Positions 26,286 to 35,258 of a stretch of 64,000 nucleotides of DNA are shown here, piece after piece. The notes below the pieces were generated by a model. That model had not been told where the DNA came from. It did not search any database and saw only the letters and a program-made list of their open reading frames with translations. Origin of the DNA: Alloacidobacterium sp963823845 (lineage in GTDB: Bacteria > Acidobacteriota > Terriglobia > Terriglobales > Acidobacteriaceae); the NCBI GenBank assembly GCA_963823845.1, contig CAWGND010000043.1, positions 1 through 64,000 on the forward strand, written 5' to 3'. The position numbers and the translations under genes were made by a program. Each line of letters begins with the position of its first letter. The stretch's first letter is position 1.

Positions 26286-27500
26286 ATGTCGAAATTATCG
26301 ATTCGCGATCTTGAACTGCAGCACAAGCACGTACTCATGCGTGTCGATTTCAACGTTCCACTAACCGACGACGGCCGCGAAATCACAGACGACACCCGCA
26401 TACGCGAGACCCTACCGACCATCGAATACGCTCTGCGCCATAAAGCGAAGCTCATCCTCGCCTCGCATCTCGGCCGCCCCAAGGGCAAGCCGAATCCGAA
26501 ATACAGCCTGCGCCCCGTCGTCGATCGACTTCGCGTCCTGCTTGATCATCACCTCGGCGAAAGCATCAATGTCGCCTTTTCTCCCGATTGTGTCGGAGAG
26601 CTCGCCACCGAACTTTCGCGCCAGCTCGAGTCCGGCCAGGTGTTGCTGCTTGAGAACCTGCGCTTCCACGCACAGGAAGAAGCTAACGATCCGGCTTTCG
26701 CGAATGAACTCGCTTCGCTCTGCGAAATCTACGTGAATGACGCCTTCGGCAGCGCGCACCGCGCCCACGCATCCACCGAGGGCATCACGCACTTCGTCAA
26801 GCAATCCGCCGCCGGACTGCTGATGGAAAAAGAGCTGAAGTACATGGGCAAGGCGCTCGCCGATCCGGCCAAGCCCTTCGTTGCCATTCTCGGCGGAGCC
26901 AAAGTCTCCGACAAGATCGAAGTCATCGACCACCTGCTCCACAGAGTCGACGCCCTGCTCATCGGGGGTGGCATGGCCTACACCTTCCTCAAGGCCAAAG
27001 GACAGGAAGTCGGCAAATCGCTCGTCGAAGCCGACAAGATCGACGTAGCCAAAGAAGCCCTCGCGAAATCCGAAGCCAAAGGCGTACGCTTCCTGCTACC
27101 CCTCGATCACATCCTCGCCGACAAGTTCGCGCCCGATGCCAAAACACAGCTCTTCTCCGGCGACGGCCCCTTCCCCGCCGATTGGATGGCTCTCGACATC
27201 GGCCCCGAGACAATCAAACTCTTCGCAGCCGAAATCGCAGAAGCCCGCACCATCGTCTGGAACGGCCCCATGGGCGTCTTCGAAATGCCAGCCTTCGCCG
27301 CAGGCACCACCAAGATCGCCAAGGCCGTCGCAAAGAACAACGAAGCCATCTCGATCATCGGTGGCGGCGACTCCGTAGCAGCAGTCAAGCAAGCCGGAGT
27401 GGCCGACCAGATCACCCACATCTCCACCGGCGGCGGCGCTTCACTAGAATTCCTCGAAGGCAAGAAATTGCGCGGCGTCGAGGCGTTAACGGATAAGTAG
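26286..27500 (+). CDS. pgk: Phosphoglycerate kinase
   Basis: 404 aa. It begins LSIRDLELQHKHVLMRVDFN and carries HLGRPKGKPNPKYSLRPV, VNDAFGSAHRAHAST, AILGGAKVSDKIEVIDHLL and the nucleotide-binding IIGGGDSVAAV near the C-terminus. It makes ATP and 3-phosphoglycerate from 1,3-bisphosphoglycerate. Length and all key motifs are standard. It is co-oriented with gap, ridA and tpiA. Confidence 0.97.
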   Translation: MSKLSIRDLELQHKHVLMRVDFNVPLTDDGREITDDTRIRETLPTIEYALRHKAKLILASHLGRPKGKPNPKYSLRPVVDRLRVLLDHHLGESINVAFSPDCVGELATELSRQLESGQVLLLENLRFHAQEEANDPAFANELASLCEIYVNDAFGSAHRAHASTEGITHFVKQSAAGLLMEKELKYMGKALADPAKPFVAILGGAKVSDKIEVIDHLLHRVDALLIGGGMAYTFLKAKGQEVGKSLVEADKIDVAKEALAKSEAKGVRFLLPLDHILADKFAPDAKTQLFSGDGPFPADWMALDIGPETIKLFAAEIAEARTIVWNGPMGVFEMPAFAAGTTKIAKAVAKNNEAISIIGGGDSVAAVKQAGVADQITHISTGGGASLEFLEGKKLRGVEALTDK

Positions 27501-27520
27501 CTGATCCCCTCACCCGGCCG

Positions 27521-27560
27521 TCATTCTGACGACCAACGGGAGGAAGAATCTGAACGATGA
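27521..27560 (+). repeat. 40-bp direct repeat, copy 1 (start side of GIY-YIG gene)
   Basis: It begins TCATTCTGACGACCAACGGG and ends GAACGATGA. It is identical over 40 bp to the copy at 27889-27928. This copy contains the GGGAGGAAG ribosome-binding sequence and the ATG (27557) used by the GIY-YIG gene. Confidence 0.95.
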
Positions 27561-27928
27561 TCGAGAAAGCCTGGGTCTACATTCTGGCAAGCGACCGAGG
27601 CGTTCTCTACATCGGAGTAACCAGCAATCTATATAAGCGGGTGCTGGACCATCGATCCGGCATCCGCTCCAATTTCGCAACAAAATACAAGTGCCACAGG
27701 CTGATCTACTACGAAGAATATGCGTACATGACCTTAGCCATCGCAAGAGAGAAAGAATTAAAAGGCTGGAGAAGATCGAAAAAACTAGCTCTCGTCCAGC
27801 AAACGAACGGGCGCTTCCGTGATTTAGCGGAAGACTGGGGGAAGCCTCTACAAGGCTTGAATCCTCAGAACGAACCTAAGACTAGCCTTCATTCTGACGA
27901 CCAACGGGAGGAAGAATCTGAACGATGA
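27557..27928 (+). CDS. GIY-YIG nuclease-superfamily protein
   Basis: 123 aa single-domain protein. WVYILASDRGVLYIGVTSNL carries the Y-I/Y-I-G pair of the fold, and YKRVLDHRSG supplies the conserved Arg/His region. YYEEYAYMTLAIAREKELKG contains the Glu expected for the metal site. It resembles UPF0213/YhbQ-type stand-alone GIY-YIG proteins, whose in vivo targets are unclear. Its start codon and RBS lie in repeat copy 1, and its last 13 codons with the stop (SDDQREEESER*) are encoded by copy 2. It is inserted between pgk and tpiA on the same strand. Confidence 0.9.
   Translation: MIEKAWVYILASDRGVLYIGVTSNLYKRVLDHRSGIRSNFATKYKCHRLIYYEEYAYMTLAIAREKELKGWRRSKKLALVQQTNGRFRDLAEDWGKPLQGLNPQNEPKTSLHSDDQREEESER
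27889..27928 (+). repeat. 40-bp direct repeat, copy 2 (stop side of GIY-YIG gene)
   Basis: It is identical to 27521-27560 and encodes the C-terminal residues and the TGA of the GIY-YIG gene. Another RBS-ATG created by the repeat (ATG at 27925) opens only a few codons before a stop. Confidence 0.95.
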
Positions 27929-28000
27929 GTGCTAAATCAAAATCGTAGGATCTCCCTATACAAAAATTCTTTAAACTTAGCCAGGACCAAAAACAAAATC

Positions 28001-28750
28001 ATGCGCAAACCACTCATAGCAGCCAACTGGAAGATGTACAAAACCCCAGCCCAGGCCGAAGAATACGTCAAAGCCTTCCTGCCTCTGGTCAAAGGTCACG
28101 ACCGCGACGAAATCGTCCTCTGCCCGTCAGACACATCGCTGTGCGCAGTCGTCCCCGCCGTTGCCGGCTCTAATATCGCCGTCGGCGGACAGAACATGCA
28201 CTTCGCCGAAGAGGGTGCCTACACGGGCGAAACCTCGGCCCTGATGCTAACCGCGATCGGCGTAACGCACATCCTCATCGGACACTCCGAGCGCCGCCAG
28301 TACTGCAACGAAACCGACGAATTGGTCAACAAAAAGCTGGCCACTGCGCTCAAACACAAACTCACCCCCATCGTCTGCATCGGCGAAGCCCTGACCGAGC
28401 GCGAAGCCAATCACACCGACGAAATCCTGCGCAAACAGATTTCACTCGCCCTCGTCGGAGTCGAGCCGGAAGACGCGGAAAACATCGTCGTAGCTTACGA
28501 GCCAATCTGGGCTATCGGCACCGGCAAAACTGCCACGCCCGAAATCGCCGCCTCCGCGCACCTGCTCATTCGCAGCGAAATCGCCCGCCGCCTCGGACGA
28601 CACGTAGCCGACACCATCCGCATCCTCTACGGAGGCAGCGTCAAGCCCGACAACGCCACTGCCCTGCTCAACCAGCCCGAAATCGACGGCGCTCTCGTAG
28701 GCGGAGCCAGCCTCGATCCCCAAGCCTTTTCGAAGATCGTGAAGTACTAA
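28001..28750 (+). CDS. tpiA: Triosephosphate isomerase
   Basis: 249 aa. MRKPLIAANWKMYKTPAQAE carries the catalytic Lys loop, IGHSERRQY the electrophilic His, VVAYEPIWAIGTGKTATPE the catalytic Glu and loop 6, and ILYGGSVKPDNATALL the phosphate loop. The ATG at 28001 gives the standard N-terminus; an in-frame ATG at 27929 would add a non-conserved leader. It interconverts DHAP and G3P and completes the gap-pgk-tpiA cluster. Confidence 0.97.
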   Translation: MRKPLIAANWKMYKTPAQAEEYVKAFLPLVKGHDRDEIVLCPSDTSLCAVVPAVAGSNIAVGGQNMHFAEEGAYTGETSALMLTAIGVTHILIGHSERRQYCNETDELVNKKLATALKHKLTPIVCIGEALTEREANHTDEILRKQISLALVGVEPEDAENIVVAYEPIWAIGTGKTATPEIAASAHLLIRSEIARRLGRHVADTIRILYGGSVKPDNATALLNQPEIDGALVGGASLDPQAFSKIVKY

Positions 28751-28770
28751 GTCGTGGCCGCCCATTCTGT

Positions 28771-28794
28771 CCTCCTCGCGGTTTTTAGAGGAGG
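28771..28794 (+). terminator. Stem-loop after tpiA
   Basis: CCTCCTC pairs with GAGGAGG around a 10-nt GCGGTTTTTA loop, 20 nt after the tpiA stop. The U-run is in the loop rather than after the stem, so it is only terminator-like. Confidence 0.4.
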
Positions 28795-29173
28795 AGGGGT
28801 GGGCCTGACAAGAGCGCTAATCATTGCAGAGTAGAAGCACCGGGCTTCAGCGCAGTGAAAAATAGGCAGCAAAGGAGAGGGCCTTCAGGCCCGGCTCTAG
28901 ATCTTGTCAAGCCCATGTGGAAAACTTTTCCCGCAAAGTGCTGAATCGTAAGCACAAATGCTCCACTCCATATGCCGGTTATTTAGCTGAAACTCGTAAA
29001 ATAAATATAGAGACTATGGAACCGAGAGCCATAGGCGCACTTTAGACTTTTCATGGTCTAATATGTTTAGAATGAATACTTTGCGAGCAAGTCGCCAAGA
29101 ATCAATACTTTGCAGCGTTAAGAAGCCTAACCCGTTTATTTTGTCAGACCCCGCACACCCTGGGGGGACCCCG
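28795..29173. other. Gene-free spacer with a REP-like palindrome
   Basis: About 380 bp between tpiA and the convergent glycosidase gene. It contains the perfect palindrome GGGCCT-TC-AGGCCC (28879-28892), related to the one at 5959-5978, and two nearby copies of AATACTTTGC around 29075-29110. No coding frame is convincing. Confidence 0.6.
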
Positions 29174-32100
29174 CTAGCGAGCCACCGCCGCCTCGCCATA
29201 CGAAGCCAGCACTGCACCCTTCCTGCTGAGCAGAACCGCCGCCGCCCGCTGGGCGCTGAGCGAAAATTTCAGGTGCGCCCCGCTGACCGCATCGCGAATA
29301 TTCACCGGCTGATCGTCGAGTGATTCATTCGAGAAGCTGTACAGAACCGCGTCATCCAAGACCGTTGGGAAAGCCAGCACGCCCGGCGAAAGCGTGCCAT
29401 CGAACGCGGTTGCAACACCAGCATAGTGCAAGGCGTAGCTGTAGAGAGCAGCCGTAGGATCGTAGTCCTCGGAAAACTCCACCGGATCGGCAGCCCAAAG
29501 AATTTTCCCCCGACCATGCGAAACGGTCTCAACTGACTTGCCATCAGCAAACCGCATTACCTCGATCGGTGACTGCTGAACCAAGGTCGGAAAACTCACT
29601 TGCACCGCAGGCTGTCCGGCAATCTGCAACTCCGACTGCCGCACCGTCAGCGGAACAATGCGCGCCTTCACACCCAGGGGCGTAAGACGATCAACAAACT
29701 GCCAATGCTCATCGCGCGAAACCGGCCCTGAAACCAGCAGAGTTCCGCCATTGTCGACATAGGCCATCAACTGCTGCCATGCCGCCTCGGTGAGCGCCTG
29801 AGGAGCAGGCAGAATCACCAGCTTCTGCTGGCCCAACTCAGACAGGCGGTTCTCAGCCAACATCCGCATCGGCGCGTGGTCGTAGTAGCAAAGCGCCCGC
29901 AGCGCCCGCTTCTGCGTATCTATCGCCAGCGGATTCATATTGCTGTACTGCATCACATTCGACGTCACCATCGTCACCGCAGGAGCTTGAATGTGGGTGA
30001 AACTCGCCGGATTCTTTGCAACAAACGCGGCGAATGCGCTCAGAACTTCGGCTTCCGGCTTCTCCGTCCCATCCGGACGAACAGCACCAATCGGAATCTC
30101 GTTGTCGTTCGACATGTAACTGTTCACGTTCCAGACCCACTCCAGCGCACCCGTCCCCTGAGCGAAGGCCATCGCAATCTTCCGCTCCAGCTGCCAGCCC
30201 TCTTCCTGCGCCGAGAAGCGCAGGTGATCATCCTGCCACAGCCGCCGCTGCTCGCCCGTCTCCTGAATCAACATCGGTTTGCCGGGAAACTTCGCCGCCA
30301 GCGACGCCCACAACGAGCCGTCAAAATCCCACCAGGTGTGATCGGCTGTAAAGTCGATCAGCTGCGAATAGAAAGCAGGAGACAGCCGAGAAGCAACGCC
30401 ATACTCCTCCTGCCCTACGGTGATCAACTGCTGCGATCCAGTCGCGCGAATGACATCTCCCGTCCGCTTCACCCAATCGGCAAAGGTATCCTGCGTGAAC
30501 AAATAGTAGTCATAAACCTTAAGTGGATTGAACCCCGACCGCACCGAGTCAAAGCCCCATGCCCCTGCCTTCGGCAAAGCGAACGGGTCCTGAGCCGCAA
30601 CTTCCGGAGAAGTGCTCGAAGGCTGCAATTGCAGATCGCGTCCAATGCCAAACGAAGGCTCAGCCCACGAGTGCAGCAGCGCCGCCTGGTCGGGATACTT
30701 CGCCCCGAGCCACTTGCGCCACGCCTGCTGTTCGAACGGATCGCCAATCGGCGATTCCTTCCACAGGTTGCCGTTCGCGCTCGGCTCGTTGATCAGGTCC
30801 CACGCCATGAACGGCACATCATGAAACCGCTTCACCAGGGAGTTCACATAGAGCGCCTGCGCGCGCCACGCCACCGGATCGAGATATGGATTCACCCCGC
30901 CAAGGTTCTCCGGCAGAAAGGCAAACAGGTTGAACTGAACCGGGAGATTGTTGTGCCGCGCACACATCAGAAACGCTTCGATCGTCCGCAGAGCATCTTT
31001 GCTGACCTCGCCATTCGGAGCAATCTCCGGATCCCACGCGCTCCACAGCCCGCTGCGAATCATGTTCAGGCCATCACGACGAATCTGAGCCATGTCCTGA
31101 TTCCAGACGTATGCATTGGGACGCATGAGGTAAAGTCGCTGCACATCGCTCGACATGTACGTCGTGCCAACAACTGGCAAAGGCTTACCGTCGAGTTCGA
31201 AGTAGTCGCTGCCCACGGTGAGCTTTGGCCCCGAGAGCAAATACTTCCAATCCCTCAGCCAGAATCCACTGCGATAGACCCGCAGCGGTTTGCCGTCCCG
31301 CAGCAAAGTCGCTTCAATCGTGTGGAAGCCACCTCCGCTCGCCGCATTGGCAGGCAGCGTAATCGGTTGCGATGAGTCCGCTGCGACAGTTTGTTCAACT
31401 GGTCGCCCGCCTTCTTCAGCAGTGACACGAATCTTTAGCTGATCACCGGTCGGCTCTTGAGCAAGCGGATTCGCCTGCTCATAGCGCAGCTCAAGCGCTT
31501 CTCCCGGCAGGAACAGGGGCACGCGAGGCCGCAGCGTAAAGCGGTCGTTCTGCCGCGTCGCAAGCTCCGCGAGCGCTGCCAGCGCCTGTCTGTTCGAAAA
31601 GAAATCGGCATCCAGCTCGCAGGCGGCGAAGATCCAGCGCCCGCCAACGAACCTATATGAATTGTGATCGATTTCGAAGACTGGCGCCGCTAGCTTATGT
31701 CCGCTCTTCGATCCCCAAGCCAGCGTCGTTAGGTCTGCATCTTCATCGCCCGTCGAGCCGTCGCGGTTATATTTCGGGATCACCGAGAGCCTCAGAACCG
31801 GGCTGAATGCCCGCTTCCAATGAAATGCCGCAACCTCTGGCTGCACGTCGTGATTCGGCTCGAACGTCAGGGAGTCCGACCCGGGTGTCTCCTGATAATT
31901 ATGGATCAGCAACTCTAATGAAGCGGCTACACCTGAGGATCGCAGGTGCCAGTCTGAACCGCTCGAGTATGCAGCTTGAGTGAACGGCTTGCCACCGAGT
32001 GCCAGGAGATTGCCGCCGCGATCCAGATACCGCAGAATCGCAGGCCACGCCGCCTCCGGATACGTAGACCCGTAGGGCATCACCAGCAAGTCCGTCTCGG

Positions 32101-32308
32101 GCTTGTCGAGCTCAGTCGCAAGCTGCTGCACACCGGCAAAGGCAGCATTCGAAAAGGCCGCATGCAACGCTTCAGCTGAGGCAGTCGCCGAATCCGCGAA
32201 AGGAAAGCCGGGCTCGTAGAAAACCACTGTGCGGGAGGCTGCCCACGCGGACGAAAACACCAAAAAACAGCAGCAGGCAAGAAGAAGAGCACGAATGGAA
32301 CGAGTCAT
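29174..32308 (-). CDS. Large exported glycoside hydrolase (GH5/GH42-like TIM barrel)
   Basis: 1044 aa from the ATG at 32308, which gives a clean signal peptide MTRSIRALLLACCCFLVFSS up to AWA. An N-terminal glutamine-amidotransferase-like or trimerisation-type domain follows (MPYGSTYPEAAWPAILRYLD, GGNLLALGG). A beta domain precedes the barrel, which contains GTTYMSSDVQRLYLMRPNAY and MAWDLINEPSANG (Glu about 507, probable acid/base). MLIQETGEQRR (Glu about 682) is a probable nucleophile. A second domain with GGTLLVSGPV lies near the C-terminus. Two catalytic glutamates on clan GH-A-like strands support a retaining glycosidase; the family number and substrate are uncertain. Confidence 0.75.
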   Translation of the reverse strand: MTRSIRALLLACCCFLVFSSAWAASRTVVFYEPGFPFADSATASAEALHAAFSNAAFAGVQQLATELDKPETDLLVMPYGSTYPEAAWPAILRYLDRGGNLLALGGKPFTQAAYSSGSDWHLRSSGVAASLELLIHNYQETPGSDSLTFEPNHDVQPEVAAFHWKRAFSPVLRLSVIPKYNRDGSTGDEDADLTTLAWGSKSGHKLAAPVFEIDHNSYRFVGGRWIFAACELDADFFSNRQALAALAELATRQNDRFTLRPRVPLFLPGEALELRYEQANPLAQEPTGDQLKIRVTAEEGGRPVEQTVAADSSQPITLPANAASGGGFHTIEATLLRDGKPLRVYRSGFWLRDWKYLLSGPKLTVGSDYFELDGKPLPVVGTTYMSSDVQRLYLMRPNAYVWNQDMAQIRRDGLNMIRSGLWSAWDPEIAPNGEVSKDALRTIEAFLMCARHNNLPVQFNLFAFLPENLGGVNPYLDPVAWRAQALYVNSLVKRFHDVPFMAWDLINEPSANGNLWKESPIGDPFEQQAWRKWLGAKYPDQAALLHSWAEPSFGIGRDLQLQPSSTSPEVAAQDPFALPKAGAWGFDSVRSGFNPLKVYDYYLFTQDTFADWVKRTGDVIRATGSQQLITVGQEEYGVASRLSPAFYSQLIDFTADHTWWDFDGSLWASLAAKFPGKPMLIQETGEQRRLWQDDHLRFSAQEEGWQLERKIAMAFAQGTGALEWVWNVNSYMSNDNEIPIGAVRPDGTEKPEAEVLSAFAAFVAKNPASFTHIQAPAVTMVTSNVMQYSNMNPLAIDTQKRALRALCYYDHAPMRMLAENRLSELGQQKLVILPAPQALTEAAWQQLMAYVDNGGTLLVSGPVSRDEHWQFVDRLTPLGVKARIVPLTVRQSELQIAGQPAVQVSFPTLVQQSPIEVMRFADGKSVETVSHGRGKILWAADPVEFSEDYDPTAALYSYALHYAGVATAFDGTLSPGVLAFPTVLDDAVLYSFSNESLDDQPVNIRDAVSGAHLKFSLSAQRAAAVLLSRKGAVLASYGEAAVAR

Positions 32309-32380
32309 AGTCGGATATCGGTTGAATGATGACGATACCCTATCCACGCCTAAAAACGGAATAGCTCTCAAGGAGCCACG

Positions 32381-33190
32381 CTATTTTGGCGATGTTGTGT
32401 CGGCAGGCAGGGTCTGAACACTCGCGTGGTGGTTCTTGCGATAGTGACGCAGGATATCTGGCCAGAATTCGACCAGCTGCGCGCCGATCGCTCCTTCCGC
32501 CGTCACCGTTAAACCATTGCCGAAAACGAGCTCAGGCCCCCGGTCCTCTTTCGGATAGTACAAGTTGGAAATCGCGCCACCAACAAAATTTCCCATAACA
32601 TTCGCGTAATTCGGGCCCCACGTACCGTTGTCGCGACGACACCAAACTGTCGACAACGCAGCGTGCGCCATGCGGCTCTTGACGCTTCCCGTACCCTTGC
32701 GGAAATATCTCGGATCCTCATGCCACCACACTGGCAGGATCGCGTTGCCCCACAGATTACCGTCGAATGTATCGGCGTAGGACGCTCCAAAGCGTTTGAA
32801 ATACCCTTCGGCACCCTGTCCATACCCAGGGTTACTATTGTTTGCCTGACCATAGCCGGCTACAACACCAGCAACAAAGAAGACATAGGGATCGGTTGAG
32901 CTCTTCCAAAAAAGATGGAACTTCTGCTTGGGGCTCAGCGGCGGAGCCTGCGCATTGTCCATCATATTGAAATCCGGCATGATTCCAAGAATGCGCTGCT
33001 TCTCTTCCTTCTTCAGGTCTTCCGCCGCCTGGTCTTGCTGTGACTTCGGGGTTGTAGATAAACCGACAGCCAGCGGCGGCGCATCTGGCACATCCGACTG
33101 TGTCTGGGCCAGCACTGTGGCGCCATCCAGCGACAATATCGCTACGGAAACCGCAAATACAATGCGGCGCAAAATCTTTAATAAATGCAT
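32381..33190 (-). CDS. Conserved acidobacterial exported protein
   Basis: 269 aa from the ATG at 33190; an upstream ATG at 33259 would put 23 polar residues before the signal. The signal peptide RIVFAVSVAILSLDGATVLA is followed by a charged linker and the block RILGIMPDFNMMD. PPLSPKQKFHLFWKSSTDPY, GAEGYFKRFGASYADTFDGN and ILPVWWHEDPRYFRKGTGSV complete the family pattern. I recognise this order from a family of hypothetical exported proteins common in Acidobacteria. The function is unknown. Small aromatic/Gly-rich segments could fit an outer-membrane association. Confidence 0.7.
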   Translation of the reverse strand: MHLLKILRRIVFAVSVAILSLDGATVLAQTQSDVPDAPPLAVGLSTTPKSQQDQAAEDLKKEEKQRILGIMPDFNMMDNAQAPPLSPKQKFHLFWKSSTDPYVFFVAGVVAGYGQANNSNPGYGQGAEGYFKRFGASYADTFDGNLWGNAILPVWWHEDPRYFRKGTGSVKSRMAHAALSTVWCRRDNGTWGPNYANVMGNFVGGAISNLYYPKEDRGPELVFGNGLTVTAEGAIGAQLVEFWPDILRHYRKNHHASVQTLPADTTSPK

Positions 33191-33259
33191 CTTACCTGTC
33201 AGGTCTTCATCCGGTTCAAGAGGTGGCGTTTCCTCTGTATTGCAAACGATGCCATTCAA

Positions 33260-33482
33260 CTGGGCACACTGACCCCTATGTAAGACGGGGATTTCCTCAC
33301 CCTAGTCGCTCCAAATGCCGGATTTATTGATATCGTCGAGAAATTCCACGCAATGGGCTTTATGAATGCGCAGAAAAAAACTGGGAGATCTCGAATAAGC
33401 CCTTATATTCCGCTCTTCTGCAGACTTTCTAGTATTTTACAAGAAAACGGCAGACCTAGAGCATTCTAGGGCGCCGAATTGC
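33260..33482. other. Gene-free spacer
   Basis: About 220 bp, AT-richer than its surroundings, between the exported protein and rpsA. I see no gene, clear terminator or repeat in it. Confidence 0.5.
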
Positions 33483-35189
33483 TCAAACCTGTTCCAATTC
33501 AATGCGTTTTGTCACCGCATCCAGCAGCGTAATGCGAAAGGTGCGAATCTGCCCCGTTTGAAGAGCTTCTGATTTGGAGGCGGTCTGAGCGGCGCCGTTC
33601 TTCCAGCGCGCTTTCAACATCGAACTCAGCGACGCCAGATCTACTTTGGCCTCGGGCTGGGGCGTTTCTGCCTCGGCGGCCACGCTCGCAGCGCGGCAGA
33701 ATCCAATAATACCTTCGCCTAACTCCACACGCACGAGTTCGCTCGAATCAGCACGGGAGTCGCTTACAGTCCGTCCTGAAACAAGATTGCCAACCTTATG
33801 CTCGGCGAGGTATTCATCCATGCTGGTAGGAATCAGTTGCTTCATGCTGAGCCGGATCTGCCGCTTTTCCGCGTCAACCGCCAGCACGAGCGCATTCACA
33901 TGTTCGCCCTTCCGCAATACGTCCTGCGGATGATGAATGTGCTTGTCCAGGCTGATTTCGCTGACGTGTACCATGCCCTCGACGCCTTCAGCCAGCTGAA
34001 GGAACGCTCCGAACTTGGTAAAATTCGTAACGGGTCCCTCGACCTGCGAACCCGCTGGAAAGCGCCGCATCACATCTGCCCAGGGATCGCCCAGGGCCTG
34101 CTTCAGCCCGAGCGAAATACGCCGCTCTCCCGCATTCATGCCCAGGATCACCGCGTCCACCACGTCGCCTTGCTTCAAAATGTCGTCCGGCTTCCGTACT
34201 TTCTTTACCCACGACATTTCCGAAAGATGAATCAGTCCTTCAATCCCGGACTCCAGTTCCACAAACGCGCCAAAATCCGCCAGACGTGTCACCGTGCCGC
34301 GGACGCGGTCCCCGGTCCTGTACTTTTCCGCGGCATCATCCCACGGATGCTTCTGCAACTGTTTCAGTCCCAGCGAAATACGCCGCTTTTCAGAATCGAT
34401 TTTGAGGACCTTCACCTCGACCTGCTGGCCCTCGGAAAGCACATCCGCAGGCTTCGTAATACGGGTCCACGCCATGTCACTTACGTGCAGCAGACCATCC
34501 ACCCCGCCCAGATCGACAAAAGCACCATACTCGGTCAGGCTGCGCACCGTGCCCTGCACCACGTCGCCTTCCCTCACCTGCGAATAGCGCTGTTCCCGCA
34601 GCGACTGCTCCTGCTCCTCGATCACGGCCCGGCGGTCCACGACAACATCTTCGTCAGCCACGTCCAGCTTGATGATGCGGCAGGCAATCTCCTGCCCAAC
34701 CAGCTTCTCCATCTCGGCCGCATCGCGCACTCCACTGCGCGATGCCGGCATGAACGCCCGCACTCCCACATCGACGGTCAGACCGCCTTTGATAGCACCT
34801 GTTACAGTGCCGGTGATGGCAGTCTTCTCTTCAAAAGCTCGTTCCAGTGATGACCAGTCTTTGGGCTGCGCGATCTTGAACAGAGAAAGGTCGTAATAGC
34901 CTTCTTCGTTGCGGCCTTTAATCGAAATTGGGAGCCTGTCTCCCTGCTTCGGCAACTCGCCCTCACGGAACGACGCGACCGGCAGCACGCCTTCGATCTT
35001 TAATCCGATATCGAGAAAGGCGAATTCCGGCGAGACGGAAATGACTGTGCCTTCTCGCTGCTTGGTACCGTCTTCTGCTTTGTTTGCGTGGCTTTGCTCG
35101 AATTGAGAAAGAAGCTCGCCGAACGACTCGCTATTTTCGACGGGGATATCGGGAGTGGACTGAGATTCCGGAAGATTTGAATTGGACAT
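33483..35189 (-). CDS. rpsA: 30S ribosomal protein S1
   Basis: 568 aa with six S1 OB-fold repeats. Clear units include EGTVISVSPEFAFLDIGLKI, GTVTGAIKGGLTVDVGVRAF, GTVRSLTEYGAFVDLGGVDG, GTVTRLADFGAFVELESGIE and GPVTNFTKFGAFLQLAEGVE, plus a degenerate sixth repeat. Repeats 3-5 carry the strong RNA-binding FGAFV pattern and ISLGLKQ tails. It helps the ribosome bind structured or leaderless mRNA. The typical six-domain length supports true S1 rather than a shorter S1-domain protein. Confidence 0.93.
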   Translation of the reverse strand: MSNSNLPESQSTPDIPVENSESFGELLSQFEQSHANKAEDGTKQREGTVISVSPEFAFLDIGLKIEGVLPVASFREGELPKQGDRLPISIKGRNEEGYYDLSLFKIAQPKDWSSLERAFEEKTAITGTVTGAIKGGLTVDVGVRAFMPASRSGVRDAAEMEKLVGQEIACRIIKLDVADEDVVVDRRAVIEEQEQSLREQRYSQVREGDVVQGTVRSLTEYGAFVDLGGVDGLLHVSDMAWTRITKPADVLSEGQQVEVKVLKIDSEKRRISLGLKQLQKHPWDDAAEKYRTGDRVRGTVTRLADFGAFVELESGIEGLIHLSEMSWVKKVRKPDDILKQGDVVDAVILGMNAGERRISLGLKQALGDPWADVMRRFPAGSQVEGPVTNFTKFGAFLQLAEGVEGMVHVSEISLDKHIHHPQDVLRKGEHVNALVLAVDAEKRQIRLSMKQLIPTSMDEYLAEHKVGNLVSGRTVSDSRADSSELVRVELGEGIIGFCRAASVAAEAETPQPEAKVDLASLSSMLKARWKNGAAQTASKSEALQTGQIRTFRITLLDAVTKRIELEQV

Positions 35190-35258
35190 AGCTGCCTATA
35201 GTCTTCATTCTGGCACAGGACCCGCCATCAGAAAACAGTAGCCCTAATAGAGATCGAT

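Noticed and set aside
27557..27928. GIY-YIG gene as a homing endonuclease inside an intron
   Set aside because: It is a stand-alone gene between complete pgk and tpiA genes; there is no intron-like structure and neither neighbour is interrupted.
29876..31375. 499-aa open frame on the plus strand
   Set aside because: It is antisense to the large glycosidase, whose motifs and signal peptide are clear; composition is typical of a GC-rich shadow frame.
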